A DNA stretch of 64,000 nt from Amorphochlora amoebiformis (GCA_054601695.1 BAAHQB010000016.1:1364001-1428000), one strand, 5' to 3'; numbered from the stretch's first letter, positions 27,261 to 45,932 are shown. Notes: generated by a model not told the origin, from the sequence alone. Made by a program: numbers and translations.

Positions 27261-28154
27261 TATATGTTTATGTATAAACGTATGTATTTATATGTATACA
27301 TATATATATATATAAATATATATATAATATATAATATATAATATATATATATATGTGTGTGTGTATATATATATATATACATATATACATATATATATTT
27401 ATATGTGCATATATATATATATATATATTGATAGTGTAATATGTATTAACTACAAATAGAGTAGACAGAGATTTTTATTTGTGCGCAAGAGAGAGAGAGA
27501 GAAGAAAGAAATCTTAGAGGACGGGAAAAGACAGGCGAGGAATAGAACATGACAAGAAGACGAAAAAAATGAAGAGAGAGAGAAAAAAGAGAGAAAGAGG
27601 AGAGAGTACATGGGGAGGAAAGGAGTATAGATTGAGGAGGTGTAGGGGAGAGCTGGCAAATTGATATGTATATCTCTATGTATACGTGTTGTTCGAGTCT
27701 CTTCTATCTCTGTCATATATATATATATTATATATACATATATATATATATGTATATATAATATTATATAATAATTATTACTTATAATATAAATAAGTAT
27801 ATATGTATGTATATGTATATATATACGTGGATATTGCATGATTTGTATATATACAAATATAAACATATACATACGTATATATATATATATTATGTATAAA
27901 TTTTGTGTATATTGCGTATATCTATATATATATATTTATATATATATATATATATATATTTATATTGCATGTGTATATGTATATGCATATATTTATGAAT
28001 GTCATTTCTCGTGTCACAAGTAGAATAATTAATGTTTGCTACGTGTTGTCTTCAGGATTTGTAGATCGAAACCGTCTAAGTAGCTTCTTGCCAAAGAAAA
28101 ATTCATCCAATCCAATAACACCAGGTATCAGAATTTTATATATATTAAGTTTTA

Positions 28155-28186
<32 letters not shown>

Positions 28187-28535
28187 TATATATATATAAT
28201 ATAATATAATATTTATACATACACATATATATTCTATATATGCGTGTGTTTATCTAATTAAGGTAACAAGAAAAGGACGATATTTCGAACTCCATCTTGC
28301 AGCGTCGGCATATGTAATTTGCTAATACAGAGTTATATGTATATATGTATATATGTATATGTATGTATGTATATATTATATTATATATATATATATAATA
28401 CAAATATCTTTATATATACATATATATACACATATATATATATATATATATATATGTAAGTACATATACATACATATAATTGTAAATTCCCATGTACGTA
28501 TTCAGATCTGAAACACGTGACATCACGTACATATG

Positions 28536-28587
<52 letters not shown>

Positions 28588-31100
28588 CATATATATTTAT
28601 ATATATATATATACATACCCACCAACTATCCAGCGAAACCACCTAAACCTCCGGGATCCTCGCATCGGCCCCCCCTTGTCCCCACCACTTCTTCTCCCAA
28701 AACACCGTATACGAAACGCCGTCCTTTATTCTCCGTTGACCTCGCCCAGGACATCCCAGAGACCCCCATGTCTGCATACAAGACCCCAAAGGCGTTAGTT
28801 GAGACACCCAATTTGCACAAGACTCCTCTCAATCTAACCCATGCACTAGAAGGCCTGCGAAAAACAATCTCAGGGCTCAATATTAGCGAATCGAAGGATA
28901 GGAAGACTCCTCTCGGAAAGTCTCGCGCTTCTAGCACGCCTCTGACGGAGACTAAGAGAAAGGTGCTCAGGAAGAAAGAAAGGGAACGTCTCACAATGAA
29001 GTGGTTCAAGCACTTAAACATGGTCGTGTTTGGAAATAGGTAAGATTGAGCGCAAGTGTGTATATTCCTCGTCGGGATTTTTAGAATTAATATTTATACA
29101 CACACACACACATATATATATATATACGTTTATATATATATATATATATATAAATGTATATATATATATATATATGTATGTATGGATGTCAGTGTGATAA
29201 ATGGTTTACATTTAGGCACAAGTAAATGTAAATTTATATGTCAAGCTACGTTTCAGCTAGATAATCTCGTTAAAATGTGACCTTAGGCTGCCTGAAAATA
29301 TGAAGATTGAGTGGACAAACTCTCTGAACAAGACGGCGGGGGAGACATACTACAAGCTACGTCCCATGGTATATATAATATACATATATTTATTTACACA
29401 TATATATACAAATATATATATATATATATATATTATATACATATATATATATATATTTAATTTGTATACATATCTATACTTTTTGGCATGTATATATGCA
29501 CTGATTTTATACCTTTAATTACGATGTCATGTACCACCGGAAAATTACCACTGTTCTCGATTTCCTTAATCATATGTCAACAGAACAACGAGCGTTTTGC
29601 GGAGATTCGATTAGCTATTAAGGTTCTAGACACAGAGGAGAAGCTAAAGCAGACTCTATGGTATTCTCCATCCCTCGCGAACCTATCCTCGAGCAATGAA
29701 TCTATTTACTCTGAGAGCTACCTAGACTAAGGCTGAGGTTGGGCGCCGCATAGGCTCGGGGACCACCTAAGTTATCGTTGTGTGGTGTCCTATCTTGCAT
29801 GACGAGAGGTTGGTGACGAGGAGTAAGAATTGGTTGTTTGCAGTCATGAGTTATGTCATGCGGCGTGCTGGATTATCGACCGTTTGAGGAACGCTGGACA
29901 CGGTTTAGCTTTCAAAAGATGGTATATATAAATGTATGTAAATATAAATATATATATATATATATATACATACATATATACATATATATATATACACATA
30001 TACACATTCACATACACACATAAATATGTGTATAATATACATATATGTATACATATGTACACACACATATATATATATATATAATATATATATATATATG
30101 TATATACACATATATATATATATAAATATATATGTGTGTGTGTGCACATAAACACACATTACATTCTACATATAAATATATATACATATATATATATACA
30201 TATATACATACGTAAATACAATAGCATGGAAGATTCAGAACAAAGCATGAAAATTCTTTAAATTCTTTAAATCCCGATATATTCTTCATACACATAACCG
30301 TTGGCCAGGGCTAGGGTATCAGAAGAGGCATGTCCAGGGATGAAGGTCACGACTTGCCATAACTATAAAATCAACTACAAGTTCAGGTTTAGTTACAAAA
30401 ACTGTGAAACTCTGTACAATTATAGGTATATAATACAAAAAATTACTACGTAATACTAATAATACGATGTGATATAATATAGTATTTGACGCATGCCATG
30501 TTTAAAAGGTAGTAATATTTTCGTACAAACAGCATTACTTAATCAAAGGTGGAAATGCTCCAACGAGGCCTGCGGTCGTGAATTCGGAAGACACTCAAAC
30601 TCGATCGACATCACTCGCCAGGCTTGCGGAGCCTGCGGCAGGTTTTTTACTTCATGTATCCCTTTCTCTGTCTCTCCTGTCTTTCTCTCCCTTCTTTTTC
30701 TATATCCTCTCTGTCTATTCTCACCCCCTATCTAAATATATGGTATAATGAATATATACACGCATAGATTTATTATATATAAATATATGTATATAATATG
30801 GCATATGAATATATTTAAAAAAAATCGTTCTTATTTATGTAAATAAGAATTACACACACACACACACATATATATATATACATATATACACACACATATA
30901 TATATGCATATGTGTGTGTGTAATATAGCTCTCTCTTCCATACATACTGGCCGTGTAGATGAAAAACATGCGGATTTACGACCCGTAACAGCATTTATGC
31001 TTGCCGTGTACAAATGTACATAATCAGTTGTGACCCGTAAGAATAAGTATTCAAGCCGTTCAAGACTCCTGAAAGTATATTTCTGGCAGTAATATGCAGT

Positions 31101-31142
<42 letters not shown>

Positions 31143-31730
31143 GGTATATGTAGCGAAAATATATATATATATATACTACGGTGCTTACAATTCATTTGAT
31201 ATTTGTTCAAATATCAGCCATCTGAAGGCCCTCGGAAGATTCCGAAAAGGTACCTCATCCATAACACATTTTTGGTCCCTTGACGATATGAAACCGGCCT
31301 TGTCAGATGGCACTCCAATCAAAACCCCGAGAAGACTGAATGCCTTCGCGTCATTTGTGCAGAAAAACTATCGAGAAACTAAAGCTCAGGTTGAAAATTT
31401 AACCTTTCTATAACCTGTCTCATACATGTGACCACATGTATTGTTCATAAATATCATATGTTACATTACAATATGTATATATAAATATATATATATATAT
31501 ATAATATTATATATGTATATATATATATTATATATATAATATACATATATGTATGCATATGTAGGGTCGTATATTGTGCACATAGAGCACATATGTATGT
31601 ATATGTCAATGAATATAGATAATTTCTGTATGTTCAGAATCACGGTATTTCCCATAAGGATCTAATGAAGATAATATCGAGGGAGTATTCGGAGGAGAAA
31701 GAGAACAAACAAGCGCTCGATAATATTTGA
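20185..31730 (+). CDS. GCNA: GCNA-like SprT protease fused to a retrotransposon-type EEP nuclease domain
   Basis: Twenty-five exons: 20185-20226, 20278-20387, 20485-20599, 20891-22342, 23022-23612, 23927-24049, 24468-24521, 24581-24699, 24871-24928, 25266-25319, 25602-25662, 26025-26064, 26177-26449, 26550-26649, 26741-26837, 28056-28124, 28263-28313, 28634-29039, 29287-29368, 29584-29660, 29844-29921, 30309-30386, 30549-30641, 31218-31389, 31638-31730; 1495 residues. Order of modules: an SH3-like fold (15-89) ending FRIEPEDM; an acidic linker; an EEP nuclease domain (296-508); a KOW/SH3-like unit (about 728-775) followed by a second EIEPEDL motif; a long acidic Ser/Asp/Glu-rich region with SSDDTD-type motifs; a RanBP2-like zinc finger (1072-1094); and the SprT domain (about 1255-1365) with the zinc site HELCH at 1326-1330 followed by AACW. 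Then come a zinc ribbon (CSNEAC, CGACG) and the HMG-like tail seen in GCNA ([11 protein letters not shown]). GCNA/ACRC proteases degrade proteins crosslinked to DNA, notably topoisomerase 2. The acidic N-region, catalytic core and tail match that family; the nuclease domain is not a known GCNA part. Start and exon 1 are the least certain. Confidence 0.85.
20690..20850. repeat. Degenerate repeat units in intron 3 of the GCNA-like gene
   Basis: Two imperfect tandem units contain ATGAGCATATTTATACGG and ATGTGCATATTTACACGG, each followed by a TCACGG motif; the second continues as GGGTCGTGAA. Related sequences occur in two other introns of the same gene, at about 24215-24255 and, inverted, at about 30950-31045. 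Confidence 0.5.
21509..22144 (+). mobile_element. Retrotransposon-derived EEP (AP-endonuclease-like) domain within exon 4
   Basis: This segment of the GCNA-like protein has the full set of EEP motifs in order: Asn300 in LICFNCRG, Glu325 in [23 protein letters not shown], Asp424/Asn426 in [20 protein letters not shown], and Asp500/His501 in [10 protein letters not shown]. The spacing and the [11 protein letters not shown] form are those of the endonuclease of LINE-type retrotransposons, not of TDP2 or APE1. No reverse transcriptase, poly(A) tail or target-site duplication is visible on either side, and the frame runs unbroken into the host-like sequence before and after. I infer an exonised, possibly domesticated, fragment rather than a live element. 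Confidence 0.75.
22150..22342 (+). repeat. Tandem coding repeat after the EEP domain
   Basis: Two adjacent units of about 25 residues, one beginning [17 protein letters not shown] and the next [18 protein letters not shown], lie between the nuclease domain and the donor site at 22343. The duplication is visible in the DNA too (two copies of acaacc-type sequence about 84 bases apart). It looks like a linker that grew by duplication. Confidence 0.7.
22525..22960. repeat. (TA)n microsatellite in intron 4 of the GCNA-like gene
   Basis: TA arrays with short unique islands fill most of the intron 22343-23021. The intron directly follows the EEP-encoding exon. The donor used is AAAG|GTTCCT and the acceptor is CTATTAG|GAAAAG, both phase 0. 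Confidence 0.9.
27160..27640. repeat. CT-rich tract, TA array and GA-rich tract in one intron
   Basis: In intron 15 of the GCNA-like gene (26838-28055), a pyrimidine tract (27160-27205, ctctttctttctctctcat) is followed about 280 bases later by a purine tract (27485-27640, gagagagagagagaagaaag). The two are close to complementary and could pair in the RNA or extrude as a hairpin, with the TA array as loop. Confidence 0.7.
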
Positions 31731-32735
31731 TTCATGGATTGCTCACGAGAATACTTGATAATGGACTAGATGGATTGCTCACGAGAATATTTGATTCATG
31801 GTGCTCACATAAAATTATTACGATTATAATTATCGGACATCTAGATTATTCTTTTAGCTCACACTGTGATTCTAGATTCTAGTTATTCAATGATTGTTGT
31901 CCAGCTTGTCTAGATGTCTAGGATGTGTCATGACCTAGACTAGCTCTAGTAGCTAGTAAATGATAACCGTGTACATCTTCTAGATCTTCTAGATCTTGTA
32001 CTCTACTCGCTCTAGTCTCTAGACTCTTTAGACTCTAGATACGGATACTCTAGATACTGCTACTAGAGCTAGTACTAGTAGTACTTGTATTGTATCTCCT
32101 AATGTCTAGAATGTCTAGACTAGTCAGGTAGTACTACTAGTACTAGTAGTAGTAGTAGTAGTAGAGCTAGTACTAGTAGTAACGTCTAGAACCTCGTGTA
32201 TCTAGTGTATCTACTAGATCTAGGTATATATAGCCTAGATAGCGTAGAGCTAGTACTACTAGTACTAGTACTAGAGTAGTACTAGCTAGACTAGTAGTAC
32301 TAGCTAGACTCTAGAGACTCTAGAGACTAGAGTAGCTAGGCTCCAGACTCTAGAGACTAGTCTCTACGTACTAGTCTAGAGTCTAGTACTATGGTCTCTA
32401 GAGTCTAGTACTCTAGAGTATACTACTAAGAGACTAGTACTATCTAGCTATTAGCTAGATTAGTAATCACTTACTAGACTTACTTAATCTAGTTAATCAT
32501 CTAGATCATGCTAGTCGTCATGATCTAGATGATCTAGATGATGTATGTATATACTAGATCTACTAGATCTAGTAGATATATGTATATAGATGTAAAGATT
32601 GAGTCAGATTAAATACGAATACAAACAATGTGATAATTAAAGTCGCTAGTAACTTAATCTAGTCAATAGATACTCTAAATACTCTAGATACTGCTAGGAG
32701 ATATACTAGATATACCCACTAGCTAGATCAAGGTT
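31731..32735. repeat. CTAG-rich satellite-like tract in a convergent intergenic region
   Basis: About 1 kb of degenerate palindromic sequence dominated by CTAG, TCTAGA, ACTAGT and AGTAGT words, densest between 32000 and 32480. Because CTAG is its own reverse complement, the two strands look alike. There are no open frames of note. It starts a few bases after the GCNA-like stop codon and ends near the weak ORF at 32736. Confidence 0.85.
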
Positions 32736-32918
32736 ATGCGCATTAGGTTTACGAAGCGGCTAGGTACACTGCAGTTGCAATCCACCGCATCGGTAGAGGA
32801 GCTGTACACAAGGCTAGTCCGCCAGCTAAGAGCACAGGTCTTAAGTATGGAGATCGTAGGAATCGCAATTTTAAAAAACCCTGAAAGTGTTTATGTGAAG
32901 TTAGATGCAGTTGAATAG
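32736..32918 (+). CDS. Small hypothetical ORF
   Basis: Sixty codons from an ATG to TAG, with a start that resembles a ubiquitin-like beta-strand (MRIRFTKRLGTLQLQ) followed by a helix (VEELYTRLVRQLRAQ). The N-terminal domain of NPL4 has a similar opening, but I see no continuation. A donor-like site (CAG|GTCTTA) falls after the helix, so the ORF may be the first exon of a gene whose remaining exons I did not find. It ends three bases before the minus-strand PH gene's stop, so it may equally be 3' UTR sequence that happens to be open. Confidence 0.3.
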   Translation: MRIRFTKRLGTLQLQSTASVEELYTRLVRQLRAQVLSMEIVGIAILKNPESVYVKLDAVE

Positions 32919-32921
32919 ATA

Positions 32922-37737
<4,816 letters not shown>

Positions 37738-37918
37738 CTCGGTGGTTAAAGTAAATCAACAATATTTAGGGTATTCTTAGGGTTGGTAGGCTGATAATAT
37801 ACAGGTTATTCGCTAATAAGGCCTTCTTCAATTGGATCCTCTTATGTGTTCCTCTCTGATTCTCTTTCCTTTTCCCCGATATCCTCTAAATTTCACATAG
37901 CTGGTACATGTATATATA

Positions 37919-37971
<53 letters not shown>

Positions 37972-38108
37972 GTATGTGTTATATACATATGTATACACAT
38001 GCATATTGTATATTATATGCATGTGTATGTGTATATCATATTTATGTATATATATACATATATATATATGTATATATATATGTATATGTATATAATATAT
38101 ATATATTA

Positions 38109-38163
<55 letters not shown>

Positions 38164-38199
38164 CTATATTATATGTACATGATATTATATTATATATGT

Positions 38200-38231
<32 letters not shown>

Positions 38232-38234
38232 GTC

Positions 38235-38290
<56 letters not shown>

Positions 38291-38340
38291 TTACATATTT
38301 TTGATATTTGCGCAATGGATTATAATATATATATATATAC

Positions 38341-38371
<31 letters not shown>

Positions 38372-38437
38372 CATATATATACATATATATATATGTAATA
38401 TATAATATATATATATATATATGTTATATATATAATA

Positions 38438-38484
<47 letters not shown>

Positions 38485-38565
38485 CCATATATACATATAT
38501 ATATATGTGTGTATCTATTTCACATTTACACACACATATGTATATATGTATATATGTATATATAC

Positions 38566-38608
<43 letters not shown>

Positions 38609-38699
38609 GTAAATATTATATATATTTACATATAGAGAGAGAGAGAGAAATAGATATCTGTGTGTGTATACTGTTTATATGTTTGTGTATCTATTTCAC

Positions 38700-38745
<46 letters not shown>

Positions 38746-39030
38746 ATATATATAAACACACATTATATATCTACATACACATATAAAAATAAACACATAT
38801 GTATATATATATATAATATTATATATTATATATCATATATTACATATACATATATATATTTGTATACATATTGTGAGTGTGTATTGAAGGTAATATAAAT
38901 GTGTATTTTTAAAATAATATTATGTACATATATATATATATATATAGATAAATAAATACATCTATATAAAGCCACAAATAGAATTTACCTGTTGAATATA
39001 TACATGAATATATAATATATATATACATAT

Positions 39031-39084
<54 letters not shown>

Positions 39085-39929
39085 TCATATATATATATAT
39101 ATGTGTGTGTACATTTATTTTCATTACACATATATATATATATACTAGTATATAATTATATATATTTAAACATAAGCATATATGTATATGTACATGTGTA
39201 TATATGTACATGCATGCAAGATATGTTATGTACTTTTACTAGAGGTCGTAGGTATATATACGATTAATTTTTGTTTGTAAATGCATACGTCATAAACATG
39301 TTGCATACACATATACATAGATATACATGTATTATTATCAGTAATTATCATAAATGTTTAATACGTAGATTTCTCTTTTTCCGAACAAAGATCTAGGCCT
39401 TCAGCTAGTAGGACAGACTAGCTAATCATCGGATGAATACTTTATATCATAGTTTGAACTTAGTATCATTCTCGATTTTCAGGTGATAACATTAAGACAA
39501 AAACTGTAGTCTATATATATATATACTTTTATGCATATATATATATATATATATACTATATGAATTGGCCTAACCTAGTAGATCATCATGTACAAATTCT
39601 AGAAATTATTACACATACGTCACAATCTTCTAGTAGTATGGGAATCAACTAGATCAAGTTACTCGTGATCAATGAGAACATTCACAATTACATAATCTCT
39701 AGAATCTAGGTAACAGTACAGACTGTACAGTATATATATCGTTAGACATACTTAACTCGTAATTAAGCTTAGGAAATCTAGATCATGATATCTAGAATAT
39801 TCTCAGAAGACTCAGATGTAGATGACGTACATGTTATAATGCAAAAGATACAGAATTTACAAATGATAAGAATTTACTTATCCGACATCGGCTGACCATT
39901 ACTGCTATATCTAGACCGACCGACTAGAC
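37738..39929. other. Region between gene 6 stop and the PH gene, mostly microsatellite
   Basis: 37905-39235 is TA/CA microsatellite. 37740-37900 is balanced sequence with a CT-rich stretch and no clear exon. 39240-39929 is CTAG-rich (tctagaa, ctagatc, actagac). The first exons of the PH gene should lie here. One open piece on the minus strand near 39365-39415 (EGLDLCSEKEK) is a possible exon, but I could not confirm it. Confidence 0.5.
39380..39929. repeat. CTAG-rich 3' flank of gene 6
   Basis: Lies directly downstream, on the minus strand, of the gene 6 stop codon at 39930-39932. It contains many CTAG-type words and short palindromes, similar to the tracts after the gene 1, GCNA-like and gene 8 stop codons. 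Confidence 0.6.
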
Positions 39930-40564
39930 CTAAACCTCGTTGATGTAGCAAGTTTCATTCCATGGCCCAGATCCACAGGTGATTGGAAGCTGCAGCTTGC
40001 ATGATTGCTACAATGTAATATACGAATGTGTATATACATTTACCGAAACACACAAATAAACACACCCATATATATATATATATATGTATATATATTTATA
40101 CACATGTAATATGTATATGTATGTATATATATGTAAATATAATATATACACATATATGTATATATAAGATATATATATATATATATATATAAATATACAT
40201 ATATGTAAATATATATATATATATATTTACATATATATATATATATATGAATGTTTGTGTTTGTGTGCATATGTTCTTCACATTATGCATACAAAAACAC
40301 ACACACATATGTACATCTACATATATTAATACGTATGTATATATATATATATATATATACATATATATTACATATATGTGTGTGTATATATATATTGTAT
40401 GCATTTTAATACGTATACATATGTACAAATATTCTAGTGAAAAAATACCGCAATATGTTACATATATATATATATATTGTACATATGCATACGTTACACA
40501 CAAATTATATATATATATATACACATATATATATATATGTATAATATATATATGTGTAGATAAA

Positions 40565-40604
<40 letters not shown>

Positions 40605-41414
40605 CTACACAAAAGAGAACGCAAAAACACGATACATAAGCCGACACACGCAAATAATGCAAAATATTCAAACCGCCCGAAGAAGCTCCCGAACGCACCC
40701 GTCGCTATTAGTTTGGAACGCCATGGTGCCCAGCTCCCCGGATGCTATGCTTTCCAATACCGGCTAACCAACAAACTAATATTAGTCTTGCATCTATATA
40801 TTTTAAAAAGCAAGTTTGTACGTGTAGGACAGGAATTTGGAAGGGCACGAGAACCTGTTGAGATGTTATGAGACTATGATAACGCGTTACGGATGTAATA
40901 TATATGTATGGATAAATATGTAACATGTACATGTGGGTATATATTATATATATATATATATACTTATGTATACATTGTAATATTAGATATGTTTGTGCAA
41001 ACAGTCTGTACGTATGTTTGTGGACACGAATATATAATTATATGTATATTATATGCATATTTATATAGCAAAATGTTAAATACATATACAGTATATACAT
41101 TTATAATATATAAATATTATATACAATGTATAATATAGGATATAATATATAACATATAATATACAATATATAATGTATAATATATATAATATATAATATA
41201 ATATATAATACATAACACATATAACACATAATTCATAACATATAACACATAATATGTAATATATAATATGTAACATATAATATATAATATATAATATGTG
41301 ATAAACTTATATTGTATATATAGTATATACTATATAATATATAACATTGATTGCGCACATACGTATATATATATGCACACACACACACACATATATACAT
41401 ATACACATATATCT

Positions 41415-41445
<31 letters not shown>

Positions 41446-42013
41446 CACACACATATGTTAATATATATATATATATATACATATATATGTATATATATAC
41501 AATATATATATATATATATATATGTATATATCTATAATTATTTGGCAAAGGCCTAGGGTATGGTATATATTGATGACCGAGGACTGGGACAGCCAATGAT
41601 GTAGCGTTACTTTATTTATTGGAAAAACTAAACAAAGAAAAGGTCTTTCCCTATCTCACTAATAGTAACAGCCACACGAAAAATTAATCATTATCATGTA
41701 ACCAACAATAGTATGAACAGCAATAATAGGAATGCCTATAACAACGGCGAAAATAAGTACTGTAGGTGTACCCGAAAGTGTGAGCATGTGGTGTATTGGG
41801 GATCAACGCGAAAGGATGGGAGCTCGTAAAAACGCGCTGCTCGCTTTATCACCTCCTGATATCTGTAAATGATATATAGGTATACGTAGAAATATGTATA
41901 TATATATGTATATAATATGCATCAATATGTAATACATATATAAATATACGGATTTGTATACTAATTTGAAATAAGTAATTATCCACATAGGTATGTGTGT
42001 ATGCGTGCATACA

Positions 42014-42060
<47 letters not shown>

Positions 42061-42153
42061 ACATGTGTATATGTACACACACACATATATATATGTGTAT
42101 GTGTATATATGTATGTGTACGTGGCATATATATTATGAAGAATTTAAATGCAC

Positions 42154-42208
<55 letters not shown>

Positions 42209-42430
42209 TACACACATACACACAACACATACACACACATGTGTGTATATGTATATGTATAGATATAAATATATATAGTGTATACATGCATATATGTATA
42301 TATAAATAAATATATGTCGCAAATATATATATATATACACACATACATGTATACATATATATATACACATACACATATATGTATATATATATGTATATAT
42401 ATATATACATATATAAATATACATAATATG

Positions 42431-42461
<31 letters not shown>

Positions 42462-43154
42462 TTACATGTAATATAATACTTGCATACACGTATGCATGTA
42501 AACATACATAACGCGAACAATTCCCACTTTGTATCGTTGAATAACTTAAACATGTGCTCAAACTGGCCCTAAAAGAAGAAACGCAGGTAAGAATAAAGAT
42601 TTAAAAACACTATCTTGAACGGGAAGGGGGTTTGAAGAACAAATCACGATATAGAGAGGTCTGGAAGAGACCAATCACATATGATATGGAATGGGAAAGA
42701 GAGGGGAGGAGAAGGAAGGGGAGCGAGATGAGACGGAGAGAGCTCGAGAAGTTGGTGTTTAAGATACCTGGTATTTCATATCTTTAAGATAGTTGTTGTA
42801 CAGTGATTCAGGATTGATGAGGGACTTGAGGGCAGCATTAACTTCAACTACCTGCATATATGTATCTATATATATATATATATATAAATATATAATATAT
42901 ATATACATATATATATATATGTATATGTGTACATGTATACATATGTATCGATTATATACATATATGTGCATATATTATTTATATATATACTATATATATA
43001 CATATATATATATATTACATGTATAGATATATATTAATATATATATATATATATGTATACATATATGTGTATAAATATGCGTGAAATCATATCAAAAAAG
43101 AACCACACACACACTCAAAAGTAAATATACATACATATATATATATATACATAC

Positions 43155-43190
<36 letters not shown>

Positions 43191-43278
43191 TATATATATA
43201 CTATGTATAATTAATTATACTGCGGAAAAAATGTACAAGGTGCATATTATATACATACATACATATATATATATATAC

Positions 43279-43321
<43 letters not shown>

Positions 43322-43414
43322 CTACAGAGGTAATACATACACACGCACCACATATATACATATATGTATATATACATACATGTGTATATGTATAAATATA
43401 CATATATATATATA

Positions 43415-43476
<62 letters not shown>

Positions 43477-43567
43477 CATATATAACATATACATATCTGT
43501 GTATATATATTTATATATGTGTGTATGAGTATACACACATGTAGCGTACATTTACAGATATATATAT

Positions 43568-43599
<32 letters not shown>

Positions 43600-43759
43600 T
43601 TCATGCGCGGATACATATACATATATATATGTATATGTATATATATATGTATATATATATATCTTAATCGGGAATTCATGCACCCAAGTAGATAAGTATA
43701 TGTAAAATATGCACCTATATTATACATATGTATACACATATGAATATATATACAATTAT

Positions 43760-43797
<38 letters not shown>

Positions 43798-44037
43798 AGA
43801 TATGTATTATATATATACATATATATATATAGACAAAATCACATATATACGTACATATAATATATATAATGTATTTATGCGTGCATATTATATAGAAATG
43901 CAGATGTGTATATATATATTATATGTATATATATATATGTATTTATATTTATATAATGTATTTATGCGTGCACAATATATAGAAATGTAGACATGTATAT
44001 ACATAAATATGTAAATACATATAAATATATATATGTA

Positions 44038-44082
<45 letters not shown>

Positions 44083-44137
44083 GTATGTTTACAGTATATA
44101 TGCATTCACGTATTCATACGTGTAAATGTTCAGATAC

Positions 44138-44178
<41 letters not shown>

Positions 44179-44186
44179 ATATAAAA

Positions 44187-44217
<31 letters not shown>

Positions 44218-44447
44218 ACATACATATGTAATATATATATATATATGTGTATGTATGTATATATTATATATATATATATATATATGTATAATACGGGCAT
44301 GTACATATACACATATACATATACATAAATATATATATATATATATATATATTATATCTAATGTATAAAAAATCATGTATGTACAGTTATATGTGTATAT
44401 ATAATACACACATATAGATAACATATATTCCATATGTATATAGATAT

Positions 44448-44482
<35 letters not shown>

Positions 44483-44853
44483 CACATATAGATAACATAT
44501 ATATATATATAGATATATATTATACGTACCTTAATATAAATATATATAGATATTTATATTCATTTATGTACAAATAAATATGTACATATATATTGGTACA
44601 TATTTAGAATATGTACATATATATTTATATAAACAACCTGATATCTTCGACAGTGATCTGGAATAGGAACTAGTGATTGACATCCTCCCACGTACACGAT
44701 CTGGCTCGATTCGAGAGAACGAAGAAAAAAAATGGTTAGGGGATGGAAGACCCTCTCTCTCTATCCAAACCACTATATATATTTTTATGTATATATGTAA
44801 AATACATACATATATATATATACACACACATTGATGCAGATGTATAGATATGT

Positions 44854-44897
<44 letters not shown>

Positions 44898-45075
44898 TAT
44901 ACCATATATGGTTGCATACTTTACATCAATACATGTACAACTGAGATAAAACATAGATTTACGTGAACATGGAGTACATATATATATATATATATATATA
45001 AATATATGTACATATACGTATATATATATATAGTATATATCTCTATATATATGTATATATGTGTATAATATTGGA

Positions 45076-45109
<34 letters not shown>

Positions 45110-45176
45110 TTATATACATATATATTTATATACATATATATGTTATATATATATATATATTTACATATATATTTAC

Positions 45177-45218
<42 letters not shown>

Positions 45219-45816
45219 GAGTTTACGAGCTGGGTTTCGATGATATGGAGTATGTATCCAGATTCGCGGTTTCCGAGCTATAATACGAACATATATATAA
45301 ATATACATATATATATATATATGTATATATATACATATATATATATATATATTATATATACATATTATACATGTATATACATATATCATATATATATATA
45401 TATATATGTATATGTATGTATGTATGTATACACACATACATAGATGTATATACATGTATGTGTATGTGTATATACATATATAAAAATATACACATACATA
45501 TGCATATATCTATATATACTATATACATATATATGTATATATATATATATATATGTATATGTATATATAGATATCTGTATTTTAAATACTTTTGTACATA
45601 AATATTTGTGTGTGTGTATAGTTTAAAATTTAGAATATATTGTGTAATACCTACACATAATATATATATATACATATATATATATATATTTATATATATA
45701 TATACAATATATACACATACACACATATACACACATACATATATATACATACATACACATATATATATTTATATATACACAAACACATATATACATATAT
45801 ATATATATATATATAA

Positions 45817-45856
<40 letters not shown>

Positions 45857-45893
45857 TATGTGTGTGGATATGTAGACACACACACACATAAAC

Positions 45894-45932
<39 letters not shown>

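Noticed and set aside
40674-40723. Separate small gene starting [10 protein letters not shown] with a C-x9-C motif across an intron, like mitochondrial twin-Cys proteins
   Set aside because: The exon extends upstream of this ATG in frame to a good acceptor at 40764, so it is better read as an internal exon of gene 6. The second cysteine pair has the wrong spacing.
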